Shown: piece by piece, positions 42,898-54,773 of the stretch
Numbering within the stretch: the stretch's first letter is position 1
How the letters are laid out: every line of letters begins with the position of its first letter
Origin: Epichloe hybrida
Taxonomy: Eukaryota; Ascomycota; Sordariomycetes; Hypocreales; Clavicipitaceae
DNA length: 64,000 bases
Assembly (NCBI GenBank): GCA_019022495.1
Contig: JAFEKR010000005.1
Span: forward strand, 2,666,001-2,730,000
Reading direction: 5' to 3'
Notes under the pieces: generated by a model
The model's database searches: none
What the model saw: the letters and a program-made list of their open reading frames with translations, nothing else
Told to the model about the DNA's origin: nothing
Program-made: the position numbers and the translations under genes

Positions 42898-42993
42898 ATG
42901 ACGTGTTGCAGTTGCAAGCAGGCTGTGGAAATGGTACATGAGGATTGTGGCGCCTGCTATTCTTGTTGCAATTGTTCGAAGAAGAAGGAATGA
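42898..42993 (+). CDS. Cys-rich mini-ORF (31 codons, 8 Cys)
   Basis: ATG at 42,898 to TGA at 42,991-42,993. Cysteines at residues 3, 4, 6, 17, 20, 23, 24 and 26 give a CCxC ... CxxCxxCCxC pattern, followed by a KKKE tail. This spacing resembles small metal-binding (metallothionein-like) peptides. GCTAAC followed by GCAAAG immediately precedes the ATG, so it could instead be the last exon of a longer spliced gene starting in the 42.57-42.84 kb region. No signal peptide. Weak call, made on composition only. Confidence 0.3.
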   Translation: MTCCSCKQAVEMVHEDCGACYSCCNCSKKKE

Positions 42994-43826
42994 GCTTGGT
43001 GACTCTAGGATCTTGGGCAGCTAGGCGTACTCGGTCGCCTTGTGCCAGAGTCTGGCTTCCTTCGGACAGAGATGATTTCCTCTCATGCTTCGTGTCGCCG
43101 GATCATAATTCGACTGTGTTCGGATCACGTTGGGAACAAATTCATCTAAATGTGATGACATGACCGTTTTCATGGCATGTATTCTCAAGTTTAGCCAGCG
43201 CAGGGGAGTTTGTGTACATCTCCATTCATGCGTAATTTAGTAATGACTTATTTCCGTTCGGAAGTTGAACTTTTGTACCGAGTGGGAACTGTTAGGGGTG
43301 TTGGAAGTGTGAAAGGATGCGGGGATATCAAAGAGTGATTAGAAGAGAAGAAAATAATGAATTTAAAATCTAATAGAGGGAAAAAGGAAGCTACATATAA
43401 GCTTTAAAGCTCTTAATAGAGACCTAAATAATAGAAAGTCTATTAGAAGATAAGTGAATCTAGGTCTGTAAACGAAGCCTACGATAAAACGCAATGACAA
43501 ACGCGACGCAGAGGCTGCAGAAAATGGGAGTCGGGGTACAGAACACAGGTTCTCGGCGGGATCCCGAATTTTCTGATAGGTATATGGTCGCATGTACAAG
43601 TTTGAGGAATAGTTGTAACCTATGTAGCTGGATTCGTGACACACCGTAGAGACACCTGCTATAATTGCGAGACAATGAATGGCCAATGTGTCAAGTCTGC
43701 GAGCATAAGATGCATCTGCAAAGTCATGCTATAGAATTGATGTCAAGACGAGACCAGCTCTGCCAGGGGCTTCCAGGAATACCACCGCCATGTCACGGGA
43801 AATTGATGAACCTGGCGTTGACAACT
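42994..43826. other. Intergenic region, no gene seen
   Basis: About 830 bp, AT-leaning around 43,340-43,450; nothing recognisable on either strand. Confidence 0.5.
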
Positions 43827-46800
43827 TCACTCTCTTTCTTCCGCGTATCGTAATGCCGTTTGCCCATGATCGTCCCGTGCTTCCAAATCGATGTCTGTGT
43901 TCGAGAGAACGAACTCCAAAACCTCTTTGGTGAGCGACCCATGAAGCGCCAAGTGATGCTGAAGGTGCCTGCCCTGCCCGTCCACGGCAGACATTGGCAC
44001 CCCGGTTTCGTCAAGGCACTTCAATATTGAGACTGTCACGTATCCGCGTACTGCATAGAGATGAGCAAATGTCAGGCCACGGTTATCGACATGCTTCGGG
44101 TCTACACCCGCGAGCAATAGTCGACAGATCCCCCATTCAACGCTTCCTAGGGGTCTGCCCAGGTAGACTGAGATCGGATAGTCTCCCGTCACATCAGTCT
44201 CACCGGTATCGACCCCGTAGTCCACCAATCGCTGTATTCCTTGTACATTTACGTCGAAGGATTTCGCATAATGATGTAGTGCGTTTCTCTGTGAAGAATC
44301 TCTTGTAGATGATAGATCAACACCTTGTGCTTCACAAGCACGGATGACTTCCGTCATCGTTTCAACGCATGTACTGGCGCAGGAGAGATGAAGGGCATTT
44401 TGCCCCTTTTTGTCAGAGAGTGCGAGCTGTGAACGCGGCGCCAATAAGGAAGCCGAACGCACATCTCGCGCCGCACATGCAAGCTGCAGAGGCGTCTTGT
44501 TATCGTGATACCGGGTTGTAGACTCGGCGTTCTTTTGGAGCAGCCTCTCGACGAACTGGCTTGACCCGAGTTTTCCATATCGAACTTTATGCAATGCTGT
44601 TTCTCCGTCGTCATCTCTGATGTTAACGTCTGCCTTGGGGTCTTCAAGTAGCGTGGCAAGGCCCGCTATCCTCCGAGCCAGTACATCACGCTGCGCCTCG
44701 TCATACTCCTCCTCATCTGTCACGTCGATGATGTCGGAAATGCCTCGACCTTCCCGTCATCACTAGACCAACAATCCTGGTCCTCCGTCCCTTTCAAGTC
44801 GGTTGCAAGAGTAAGGTGCAGAGGAGTCTCCCCGTAGTTGGAAAGCGCATTTACATTGGCCTTGTGCTTTAGGAAAAAAGAAACCATCTCATCTTGCCCG
44901 ACCAATGCAGCATAATGCAGTGGGGTGAGCCCGTGCCTAGGTTCAGAATGAAGAGTTGGCTCTGTGGCGTCTGGATTCCGCATGTGATTGCCATCCCGAC
45001 TCCGTATCCCCCTACGTACTGCGATATCAACGGGCGCGTATCCCAATAGGAGCTTTGCAATGTCGGTTCTGGCGAATCTAACAGTGTAATGCAATGGCGT
45101 CATGTTGTCCGCGTCCACCAGTGTCGTAGGGGCACCAAGCTTTATGAGAAGTTTCACTTTATCAACGTCAGAGTCAACATTGTTTATTGCATGATGGAGC
45201 ATACCCTTATGCTCATAGTCAGTTCTTGAGACATTGGCGCCGCGGCTAATGAGCGCATGAGCGATGCGGTTGTTGGCAGCAGCAACAGCATACAGTAGCG
45301 GCGTCTTGCCTTTGCTGTCCTCGCAGTCAACTGCGACGTCTTCCCGCGAGAGAGGCATGTTTACCACCTGCTCATGGCCCTCTTGAGCAGCGCACGACAA
45401 GGGAGAACGGCCGCCATCAAATGCAGCGCTCGGCCGTGAATTTTGGCCAACTCCCCCCTTCTCGAGTAGCAGTTTGACGGCAGCCTCGCGCCCATTTTCG
45501 GCTGCCAGCGACAAAGGCGTTCGACCATGCCCATCCGTTGCATTAATAATTGCACCCCTCTCCAGAAGCAGACTGACGATGCTCGCATGTCCTTCACAAG
45601 CAGCCCATGAGAGAGGAGTACGGCCGTACCTGGTATCTCTGGCCTCGAGGTTCGCGCCCTCTGCGAGCACCAGCCTGACAACGGCCTCAAGCCCAAGATA
45701 TGAAGACACCATGAGCCTCGTCATACTCTCAGGCGCCACACCTACGTGCTTCCAGTAGGCTTTGACCCAGACCGCATGGATCCTTGAGTCTGGGTCACAG
45801 ATTGTCAACGCCAATGGCACGATTTCGCTGCCATCCACGATATCAGCCTGCCGAAAGTGAATGGCCCAGTTCCTCGCCGCGTATTGTAGAAAGGCGACAA
45901 CATCAACGATGAGCTGCTTTTTTCTATTCGTATTCCCGTCGTCGGGAAGCCTGAAACCAGAGTTTAACATGTTGAAATAAAGCACGCAAATTTTTGCAAG
46001 AACGATGTGTGCACCCTTGGCAGTGAAGGACTGATGCCAGCGTCGTTCAGACGGGGCATGGACGGGCGATGTCGAATTTGCCAAAAGGAACTCTCGCGCT
46101 GTTTGATGAAGGAGATAGAGCTTGCCATGATGGGTCGAGATGAACAATCCACACCAGGATCTAAGACGCGACTTGAAATCACCTTCATTCTCCAATTCTA
46201 CATCCCAATTGCACTGTGATTTGTCGTCTATGTTCATCGCCACATTCATTTCCGAGAGTGTCAGAGGTCGGTTCGCTACCAAGACAGCACTCAACGCCTT
46301 TCGAACCATTGGGTCATCGTTGGACTTGCTCAGAATTCGCTCGTATGCCTCGTTAATATTCCTCGGAAGCGTTGCAATAGCGGATTCGACTCCTGATGGT
46401 GTCATTACAAAAACTTCCCTCTCCAAATCATCAAACACAAGACTAATCCAGAGGTAAGTGCGGTGGGTGGTCTCTCTTAGCTTTTGTGCGAGCCGGTCCT
46501 TGATGTCGCGTGAAATGTCGGCCGACAGATGGTCAACACGATGCATAATGACACGACTCACCTCCTGGCTGATAGTTTCCGATTCTTCCTCGCCTGGTAT
46601 ATGGATATTGGCAAAAGCCGCCAACAGGCTACAGTCGCGAAATTTTGACACGATCTGCTTATACGGACGGCATGTTAGGAGACACTTTAGCTTGCCATGG
46701 CCTATCTGGTCGCTGACAAGTAGATTCTTCACATGCCGCACCAGATTTTCAAAATCTGGTTCGGCACATTCGTCTAGGGCGTCCAAGACCAAGATGATGG

Positions 46801-48689
46801 GTCCGGCCTGGGGATCTTTTATGGCATTTCCCAGAATAGTCCAGAGCGATGGTATGGAGTTGATCAACCTTGGCCCATATTTGTCGAATTGTACCGTAGC
46901 ATGGCGAAGTAGGGAGTGTTTGTGAGTGAAAAGCTGGTGAAGCAGGGCGCAAAGTGCCTGTTGGATGGTGTTTTGGTCTTCGTCTTTAAAGAAAAAATAG
47001 CAGATAACTGCCGATTGTGGCGGCAGGTATTCGTCGATCAGGTATTTAGCCAGCACCGACTTTCCACAACCAGGATCTGCCGAGACTAGCAAAGGGCCGG
47101 AGTCTTGCTCTAACCACGTCTGGAAATGCTTGTGCTTGAGAAACCACAGGCATGTACCGTCGACTCTTTTGTCTACTCGGTCTTTATACCACTCGTATGT
47201 GGTGTCACTGCCGTCACTTGTGAGGAGAAACAACTGGTGACACATTTTTAATTTTTCCGACAGCCCTGCCTTAGCGTTCTCTTCCAGGGCTTGTAGGACC
47301 TTTTTTGTAACACTCAATTGCTCCGTTGCAGTGTCGCTGAGTTCTATACATGGAGTCAGCATGTAGTAATATAGCATGATTGCAAAACCTTGAAATTCTA
47401 TTTACTAGACATAATATCGCTAAATCTAGGCTCGGCTTTGACACGTTTCTGAGAGATCCGGTCAGGAGATCTTTCGCATATGCAGCTGCAGCCATCGCCG
47501 CATAGCCCTGCCAGTCCTTGTTCTTGTGCGAGTCTGAGTAGTCGCAAATACCGCGAATCACTAAATATGGGAATTGGTTCATCAGCCCAGCTGCTTCCAT
47601 TTCGAAACATAGCACACCCTTCTCTGCACTAAGCTTATCTCGGAAAAAAGCGTCCTTTAGAACACTGTTGGCCGAGGCAATCAAGCCGTAATGAATAGCC
47701 GGCTTGTCTTCACCCATAGTCCGTTCAGGTCGCGGGACTAAATGTGAGGGATCATTACCGCAACACGTTGCGCAACTGGCTTCCTTGTTTGGATGCGGTA
47801 TGTCGGCTCGGTATAGCCTATCGGTACTCGCAAGCGGTCGCCCGTACGTCGGCCGCAGCCTTTGCTTGTCCTCAAGAATATCGCTGATGGTCTTGTCAAT
47901 GAATTGACCGTGCCTCTCGTACTCGGTCGCGAGCCCGGTTACCGCACTTAGCAGGAGCCTTGGTGGCTGGTTGAGAGAACCAGTTGTGTGGAAGGGTTCA
48001 CCTTGTACAATCTTACCATAGTCGTACTGGAACACACCACCATACTCGTTATTACTGGAAGCACTAACCACAACATCGCCAAGGCGTGTGTCATGCTTTT
48101 TGCTTGGTGCCCCTCCGCCAACGCCAACCATGAGACCAATGCGGATATTGGGAAAGCTATGAGACAGATCCTTAGCGACGCTTGCTGCAGAGCCTATTCT
48201 GTACTCTCCATTAGGTAAAACAGTAATGACAATGTTGTGTCCGCCGACTCTGCCACAGGTATAGGTATTATCGTCGCCATCAGGCACACTGTCTGGCGGT
48301 TCATGCTCTTCGTCGAGAAACACCTGGGCAGCAGTAAACTCTGTATGTAGGGCGCAAATCCAGCCCACCGTGTAGTCCGTGCGAGCCAGGGCTATCTTTG
48401 AAGCATTGGCCGCTGGTTTCGGATCATCCCGGTATGGTTTCCTCCCCTTCTCTTGACTCAAAGTTGCCTCTAAAACGCTGTCGTTTCCATCGCCTAGAAA
48501 TTTGACCTTGGTTTCTGCGGTGCTGGGCTGCTCATCCTTCGATCTGCTACCCGCAGGTTCCACGGCGGCTGTAACTTGACTACTCAAGCAGCCCTGGGTA
48601 CCTGACGTAGTGAGGCTGACTGTTACCGTGTTTGTCGTGATGCAGTGCTGCGCCATTGCCATAGCTTTGTCGTCCAATGAATGGATCAT
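43827..48689 (-). CDS. NLR-type protein: PNP/UDP-phosphorylase-like, NACHT, ankyrin repeats; contains a frame break
   Basis: Fungal NOD-like receptor architecture, linked to heterokaryon incompatibility and non-self recognition. From ATG 48,689: a ~95-residue leader, then a purine-nucleoside-phosphorylase-like domain (RTDYTVGWICALHTEFTAA ... LMVGVGGGAP ... VLCFEMEAAGLMNQFP ... IRGICDYSDSHKN). After an intron or junction near 47,340-47,440 comes the NACHT domain with Walker A ADPGCGKSVLAKYL (about 47,070), Walker B IILVLDALDECAE (about 46,780) and LLTCRPYKQI. Ankyrin repeats follow from about 45,720 (GRTPLSWAACEGHASIVSLLLERGA and others). At about 44,735-44,745 the ankyrin frame shifts by one missing base; the second frame continues as ankyrins to the stop at 43,827. 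The PNP-NACHT junction has no canonical splice pair of the right phase that I could find. Over 1,500 residues if read through. Confidence 0.82.
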
Positions 48690-49169
48690 CAATGACACCC
48701 ATCTGGGCGACACGCATCAAACACGTCCACGTCGTACCGCATCGCCTTTTAAGATGCCAGACCGGTCGCCATGGTTGGAGTAGTAATAAAAATTAGCCCG
48801 AATCTGTCAGGTCCCCCTCACAATCTGCGCAGAAAGTTACTCAGAGTCTTTCCATCGTCCACTTCTGCTTCGAGAATCGAGAACCTCCATGTCGGCAAGT
48901 GCTCCGTGCTCCGAAGATTGCATGGGCTGGCTAGATGGCTCTATGTACAACAAAAGTGCAGGTTCACGGCAAAAAAAGTGCGTTTACATATTTCCTGAGG
49001 CTGGGGTGTCCATTTTTGGAGGATAAATCTCGGGTCTACCCGAGTGGAGCCTTCAAGGCGGTGAGAGATTGCTCTAGCTCGTGCATCTCGTTGCCGTCGC
49101 CGTCGAATTTTCTGCGTATGCTGTTAGGTGGAGAAATGGCTTATATAATCATGGCTGTAATAATTATAG
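48690..49169. other. NLR upstream region up to the AT-rich boundary
   Basis: About 480 bp of normal-composition sequence containing the presumed NLR promoter; composition drops abruptly at about 49,140-49,175. Confidence 0.5.
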
Positions 49170-51179
49170 AACCTTAGTAGCTAGATTAGATAGTAATTAA
49201 CTATTATTATTACCTTAATTATAAAGAGTACTATTATATAGTAATAAGACTAGGACCTATATATATTATTATTATCTTAGAATAGACTTAAAATTATCCT
49301 ATATAATTAATTATTTCTAAGAACATAAAGGAGTAAAGACTAGCGCTAAATAAATAAGAGATAATTAAATAAAGATAATATAAAGAGTAATACTTTATAT
49401 AAAATTACTAGAGTATAGCTAAGGTTAGAAATAGGATAATAAATATATCCTAGGAGCTATAGTTACTTAATAATAAAGGATAAGAGATAAAGTCTAATCC
49501 TAACTATAGCTAGGAATAGCTTTAATTATTAAAGCTATAATTACTAAGGACTATAGGACTTAAGTAATAGGTTTAAGAACTATAAGGCTTAGACACACTA
49601 GCTAGAAGACTAATAAAGAGAATAACTTTATATTTAATAAGAGATATAAATCTTAAATAATACTTAAACTAGAGATCCTAAACCTTAGGAGAAGTAATTA
49701 AATTAATAAATAAATAAGACTAGAATAAGCTTAGATTATAGAAATTAGTAAGAGGGAATAATTAATTAGTAGCTTATAGTAATTAATTAGTAAGATACTA
49801 TTAGATATAGTAGCTAATATAAGAAGCTTATTTTACACTAGATATATTAAGATAAAAGAACACTTTAAACTAATTTAAGGAACTAGAGATATTAGGTTTA
49901 AAACTAAAAAACTATTCCTAGAACTTAATATTTTTAGACTTAGTAAAATACTATTATTCCCTATAGAAAGGAATAGATACTAATTAAGAAATAGATATGC
50001 TTAGATAATAAAATTACCTTCTAACTTTTTAGGACCTATAAAATCACGCTTAAAGCTAAGAAATAGGACTTAGTAAATAGTATTTAATAGACTTAGCTAT
50101 AAGGTAATATGCACTCTAACTCTTATATAAATAAAGTATTAGATTAACTATTTTATAACTATATTTATTACGATAAAATAATAACTAATTACTAAACTTA
50201 AATAATAAACTTAAACTATAATACTTTATAGTATTATAGTAGGAAAAGGTATTAGTATAGAAATATATAATATAGCTAGATAATAGGGTTAAACCTTATA
50301 AGTTTAAGTAGTCTTTAACCTATCTCTTTAATTTAAAAACCATAGTTTACTAAGATAATTATATTACTATAATCTAAGGGGGGGCACATAGACTATTACC
50401 TTACTTTTGCCTTACTTTTGCCTTACTTTTATCTCTATAGTATTACTTATTTAATCTTCTAATTAGCGGGTATAGTGTAAATTATATATTATACTATGCT
50501 CCTTAGTATAGAATTTACCTTAGAGTTAAAAAATAGGAAGGTTTAGAGTAGTAATTATTGTAAAGTTAAACACACCTAACCTTAGGAGATAAGATTAGTA
50601 AAAGAAATAAGGAAAGTAGTAAATAGGTTAAGGATAGTTTTTCTTAAGTTAAAGGGCACTTAGTTTTTTCTTTTCTTTTAGACTTTAGGTAACCTAAAAG
50701 AAAACTTTATTATAGTAAGTTTTAAGTTTAACTTAATTTCTTATCCTAATTAGAGTTTACTATAGTATACTTTATTCTTTATTAAAAAAACTCTTTCTCT
50801 TATTTATATAGACTCTAATAATTCCCTTTATTAACCTAAGACCCTTTCCTAGTATTACTATTTATATTATGTTTATAAATAATTTACTACTTAAGATTTA
50901 TATATAGGAGGATTTAATCCTAGACTTTAACTCTAAATCTAAAAGAGCTTTATCTTTATTTTACCTAAATCCTAACCCTAAATTACCTATTCCTTTATTT
51001 AAAGTTAAAGATATTTTACCCCTTTTCCTAACTTTATTACTTTAATCTCCTAAGACTACTAACACTAGTAACTTAGGATAGTTAATTACTATAAATAATA
51101 TCCTACTTCCTATAATATTATATAATATTAGTAAAATAACTTTCTCTAGATATCCTAGAGATAAACTAGCCTAAGACTA

Positions 51180-52514
51180 TATAAACTACTATCTTACTAT
51201 AGTAGCTATAGCTTAAATCCCTAATAATACTAATACTCTAGTATATTATAACTTTACTTAAGGTTTAAGGGGAAAGGCTATAACTTAGTATAAAGATCTA
51301 GACTATAAAGACTATAAGTAAGAAGTTCTAAAGAATAAGTTTATAAAGAAGTTTAAGAAGCTTAATTTACTTCTAGAGATAGTAATATAGTAAGAAGCTT
51401 ATTACTTTACTAGAGAAAAGGGAGAAAGCCTAAATACCTATATTTAAAGAGTAAAACGCCTAGTATCTAAGGTAAGAGTAAAAGTAAGATAAGTTTTATT
51501 TATAAACTTTATAATATATATAGTAAATAGAGATTTAGATTTATAACTATAGGAGAGAGTAGTAAATTATTTATATATAACTAATAAATAGACATAGGGA
51601 ATAGCTTTATAAGACCTTATAATATTAGATCTTAAAGTTATTTTATATAACTATTAATCCTTTACTTCTAAAAAAATCTCCTAGCTTAGTAAAGAGTCTA
51701 GAATACTAGATTATTCTAACCTAGTTTATATATAAATAAAAGAATAAGCTAAGAGAGATAAATAAGCTAAGAGAGATAAATTAGCTAAGAGAGATAAATT
51801 AGCTAATGAAGTTTAAGCCTAGAGGGATAAAAAGATAGTAAATCTAATTTATTAACTTAAAGTTTTCTAAGCCTAAGCTATAGGAGAACTATCTAGACTA
51901 TATAGATAAATAGAATAAGGAAAATATAATATTAATAATCCCCTCTAGTTACCTAGAAAGCTAGTAATTAAATAGATATAAGGAGATAGATAATAAGATC
52001 CTAATTTCTTTTAGTGTTTCTTATATAAAAAATAGGGATATATAGGGTATAACTATTTTAGTAAGGATAAATATTTATTAGAAGATTTTAAAAGATATTA
52101 AGAATAGTAAACCTAAGATAGTTATTAGATAAAGAGAAAATGTTAATAGGAGTTAGATAACTCTAACTAAATTAACTATATTAGTAGTCTAAAAAGAGAA
52201 CTAATTCCATTACTTAGTTTTATGCTAATATAGAGATTTATAGCACTTAATACTTCTATGCTAAACTATTAACCCCTAAGTTATATCTAAGAGGGAAATA
52301 AGATAAATTATACTTATGCTATAACCCTAGGGGATTTAAAGGGAAAAAGTTTAAAACCTATATAGATAAGAGGGCTAGCTAGAAAGATCACAAAACTATC
52401 TAATAAGCCTAGATTAGTTTTAGATAAATAAGCATAATAGTAAGTTAAGGAGATTCTAGATATAGAAGAAGTTAAGGAAACCTAAAACCTATCCTCCTCT
52501 AACCTAATGCATTC
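51180..52514 (+). mobile_element. RIP-degraded LTR-retrotransposon gag remnant
   Basis: Plus-strand frame heavily interrupted by TAG/TAA but collinear with a Ty3-type capsid: GLRGKA (about 51,265), then a Y-K-D-L segment, FIKKFKKL, and EKGESLNTYIQ. A short Lys/Arg/Asp repeat follows (about 51,745-51,810), then a zinc-knuckle remnant at 52,015-52,056. It ends abruptly where chromovirus A's LTR begins (52,515). Confidence 0.55.
52015..52056 (+). other. CCHC zinc-knuckle remnant in gag
   Basis: The 14-codon block has Cys, Tyr, Tyr and Tyr at the four positions of CX2CX4HX4C and a stop at the usual aromatic position. Every deviation is a G-to-A or C-to-T transition, as RIP would make. Confidence 0.5.
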
Positions 52515-52784
52515 TGTCACGGCTTGCACCAAAAGGTTAAGAACAAAGTGATAGCTAAGACTATTGCAGTCGCTGCTAGATAGATGCTAGCTAGGGGTAG
52601 GTATGTAAAGGTTTTAATCTCTAACCTAGCACTAATAATATATATAGTCTTTAATAAATACCTTACTTTATAAGCATATAGCTATCTTATAGCTAGCTAG
52701 CCTCTTTATTATTTATATAGCCTAAAGGTTTTCTAAAGACTTACTTTAATAAATATCCTATCTTTAACCTTTACGCTTCTAATA
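52515..52784 (-). repeat. LTR of chromovirus A (270 bp)
   Basis: Starts TGTCACGGCTTGC and ends CTTCTAATA (from TG...CA by RIP). Near-identical to 60,037-60,306 and to the inverted copy 54,504-54,773, all 270 bp. The A/B similarity begins exactly at the first LTR base. Confidence 0.75.
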
Positions 52785-54503
52785 TAATACCCCCCTTATA
52801 TATAATTAACCTTAATTATAAAATAAGCTACTTACTTAAGGTATAGTTACTATATTAGAGCTTTATAAGGAAAATAAGATAAGGCACCTTATATTTAAAC
52901 ATATAAGTGAACAAAAAGAAATAATAATAATAATACTACTAATTAAAAATAACCCCTTATTATAGTTAGTAATATTTTAATAGTAGCTTATATATAGCTT
53001 TACTATAGTAAAATAAATATTATTACCTATTATATAGCTAGAAAAAACAATATAGATAACCTATATTAATTTTTATAATTAGTTAAATAAATAAAATACC
53101 TAATACTAGGGTTCTAAATAGTTTAACTAGAGGGCTTATATTATAGTTACTATAAGCTTATAGCTATTAAGCATATATGCGTTTAGTAGTGCTAATAGTT
53201 ATTATTATAATTTGTAAATTACCTATATATAGTGCGTTAGATTACTTAAGGGGTCTAGGGTTAATATAAAAGAGACTAATTTTTCCCCTTTTTTATACTC
53301 TTCCTTTCTTTTATAATATCCCTTAACCTTATAAGTTACCCTTACTAGCTAAGTAATAGCTCTCTTATTACTATTACTTAGTAATTACTAACCTCTTTTA
53401 GTCCTTAATTATTATTATTATCTATCCTTATTTATCTTAGTTTCTTACCCTTATCTAGCTTATAAGTTTATACTCTTATTAGTATAACTTCCCTATCTAG
53501 TCTATTATAGCTAACTTATAGCTAGTTTACTATATCTAAGTCTTATACTTAAACTTTACCTTTATTAATACCTTAAGAAAATCTATTAACTAAGAAATCT
53601 TCTATAAAGTCTCCTAGAAAGTTTACTCTAAAGTAAACTTCTTCTAAAATCTTATTATAAGTTTATTATATCCTTATAGTGTCTTTATTACTAACTTACT
53701 ACTAGTAAAATAACTTTAAAGAAAATTCTATATATACACTATTATTAGTAAGTAATAATATAAAATATCCTCCTAAAAAATAGTACTTATAAGATTCTAG
53801 GATACTTTATTAATAAAAAAACTTTCCTAGCTAAATATAATAAATCTTTAAGTATAACTTCTTTACTTACTTATTACTTCTTTATAGCTAATATTTAATA
53901 GGCTATTTAATAAAATATACTTATTACTTCTAAAATAATAAAAACTATATTATAGTATATCTCTCTTAACTAGAATTTACTTAGTTATTACTAATACACT
54001 ACTAAACTCTAGCTTAAATTATATAGCTTTATAATAAGCTATTTAAACTTATTAAAGCTACTTCTAAAGGTAGCTATTACTATTAAAATAAAGTAAGTAT
54101 AATTCTATTTCCTAGATACTAGATTATTACTAACTTATTACTAGCCTATTATAAAAGTAAAGAAAAAGCTATAGAATACTATTTTAGTTTATAAAAATTC
54201 TAATAAGCGTAATTATATTTACTATACTTAAATATTTACTAATATTACTTATAAGGTAAAATATAATAAATATACTATAATAGCACTACTAAGTAATACT
54301 ATAAATTTAAAGACTTAGATTAATATTTTAAACTCTCTTTACTTTATAGCCTAGAATATCCTAAAGGTAAGCTTTCTTAATATATATAGCTAATGCTTAA
54401 CTAACTTACTAGTAGTTTACACTAAATGCTATTAATTTACCTAAATATATTAGTCTTATTAAGCTCCTTAGTGCACTTTAGGTTTATATATATAGAGAGA
54501 GAG

Positions 54504-54773
54504 TGTTAGGAGCGTAGAGGTTAAAGATAGGATATTTATCGAAGCGGGTCTTCAGAGAACCTTTAGGCTATATAAATAATAAAGAGGCTAGCTAGCTATA
54601 AGATAGCCACGTGCTTATAGAGCGAGGTATTTATTAAAGACTATGTATATTATTAGTGCTAGGTTAGAGATTAAAACCTTCACGCACCTGCCCCTAGCTA
54701 GTATTTATCTAGTAGTAACTATAATAGTCTTAGCTATTACTTTGTTCTTAACCTTTTAGTGTAAGCCATGACA
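54504..54773 (+). repeat. Inverted solo LTR inserted in chromovirus A
   Basis: A 270-bp copy of the same LTR in inverted orientation, TGTTAGGAGC...CATGACA. It is flanked by GAGAG and GAGGG, a 5-bp target-site duplication differing by one G/A. The equivalent place in copy B (about 62,010-62,014) is uninterrupted, so B supplies the empty site. This copy retains more GC than the host element's own LTRs, suggesting later insertion. Confidence 0.8.

Noticed and set aside
52515..54773. Interpretation of the two facing 270-bp copies as terminal inverted repeats of a 2.3-kb DNA transposon
   Set aside because: Copy B shows the left copy is a chromovirus end, and B is uninterrupted at the site of the right copy, which has its own short target duplication; so the right copy is a separate solo LTR.
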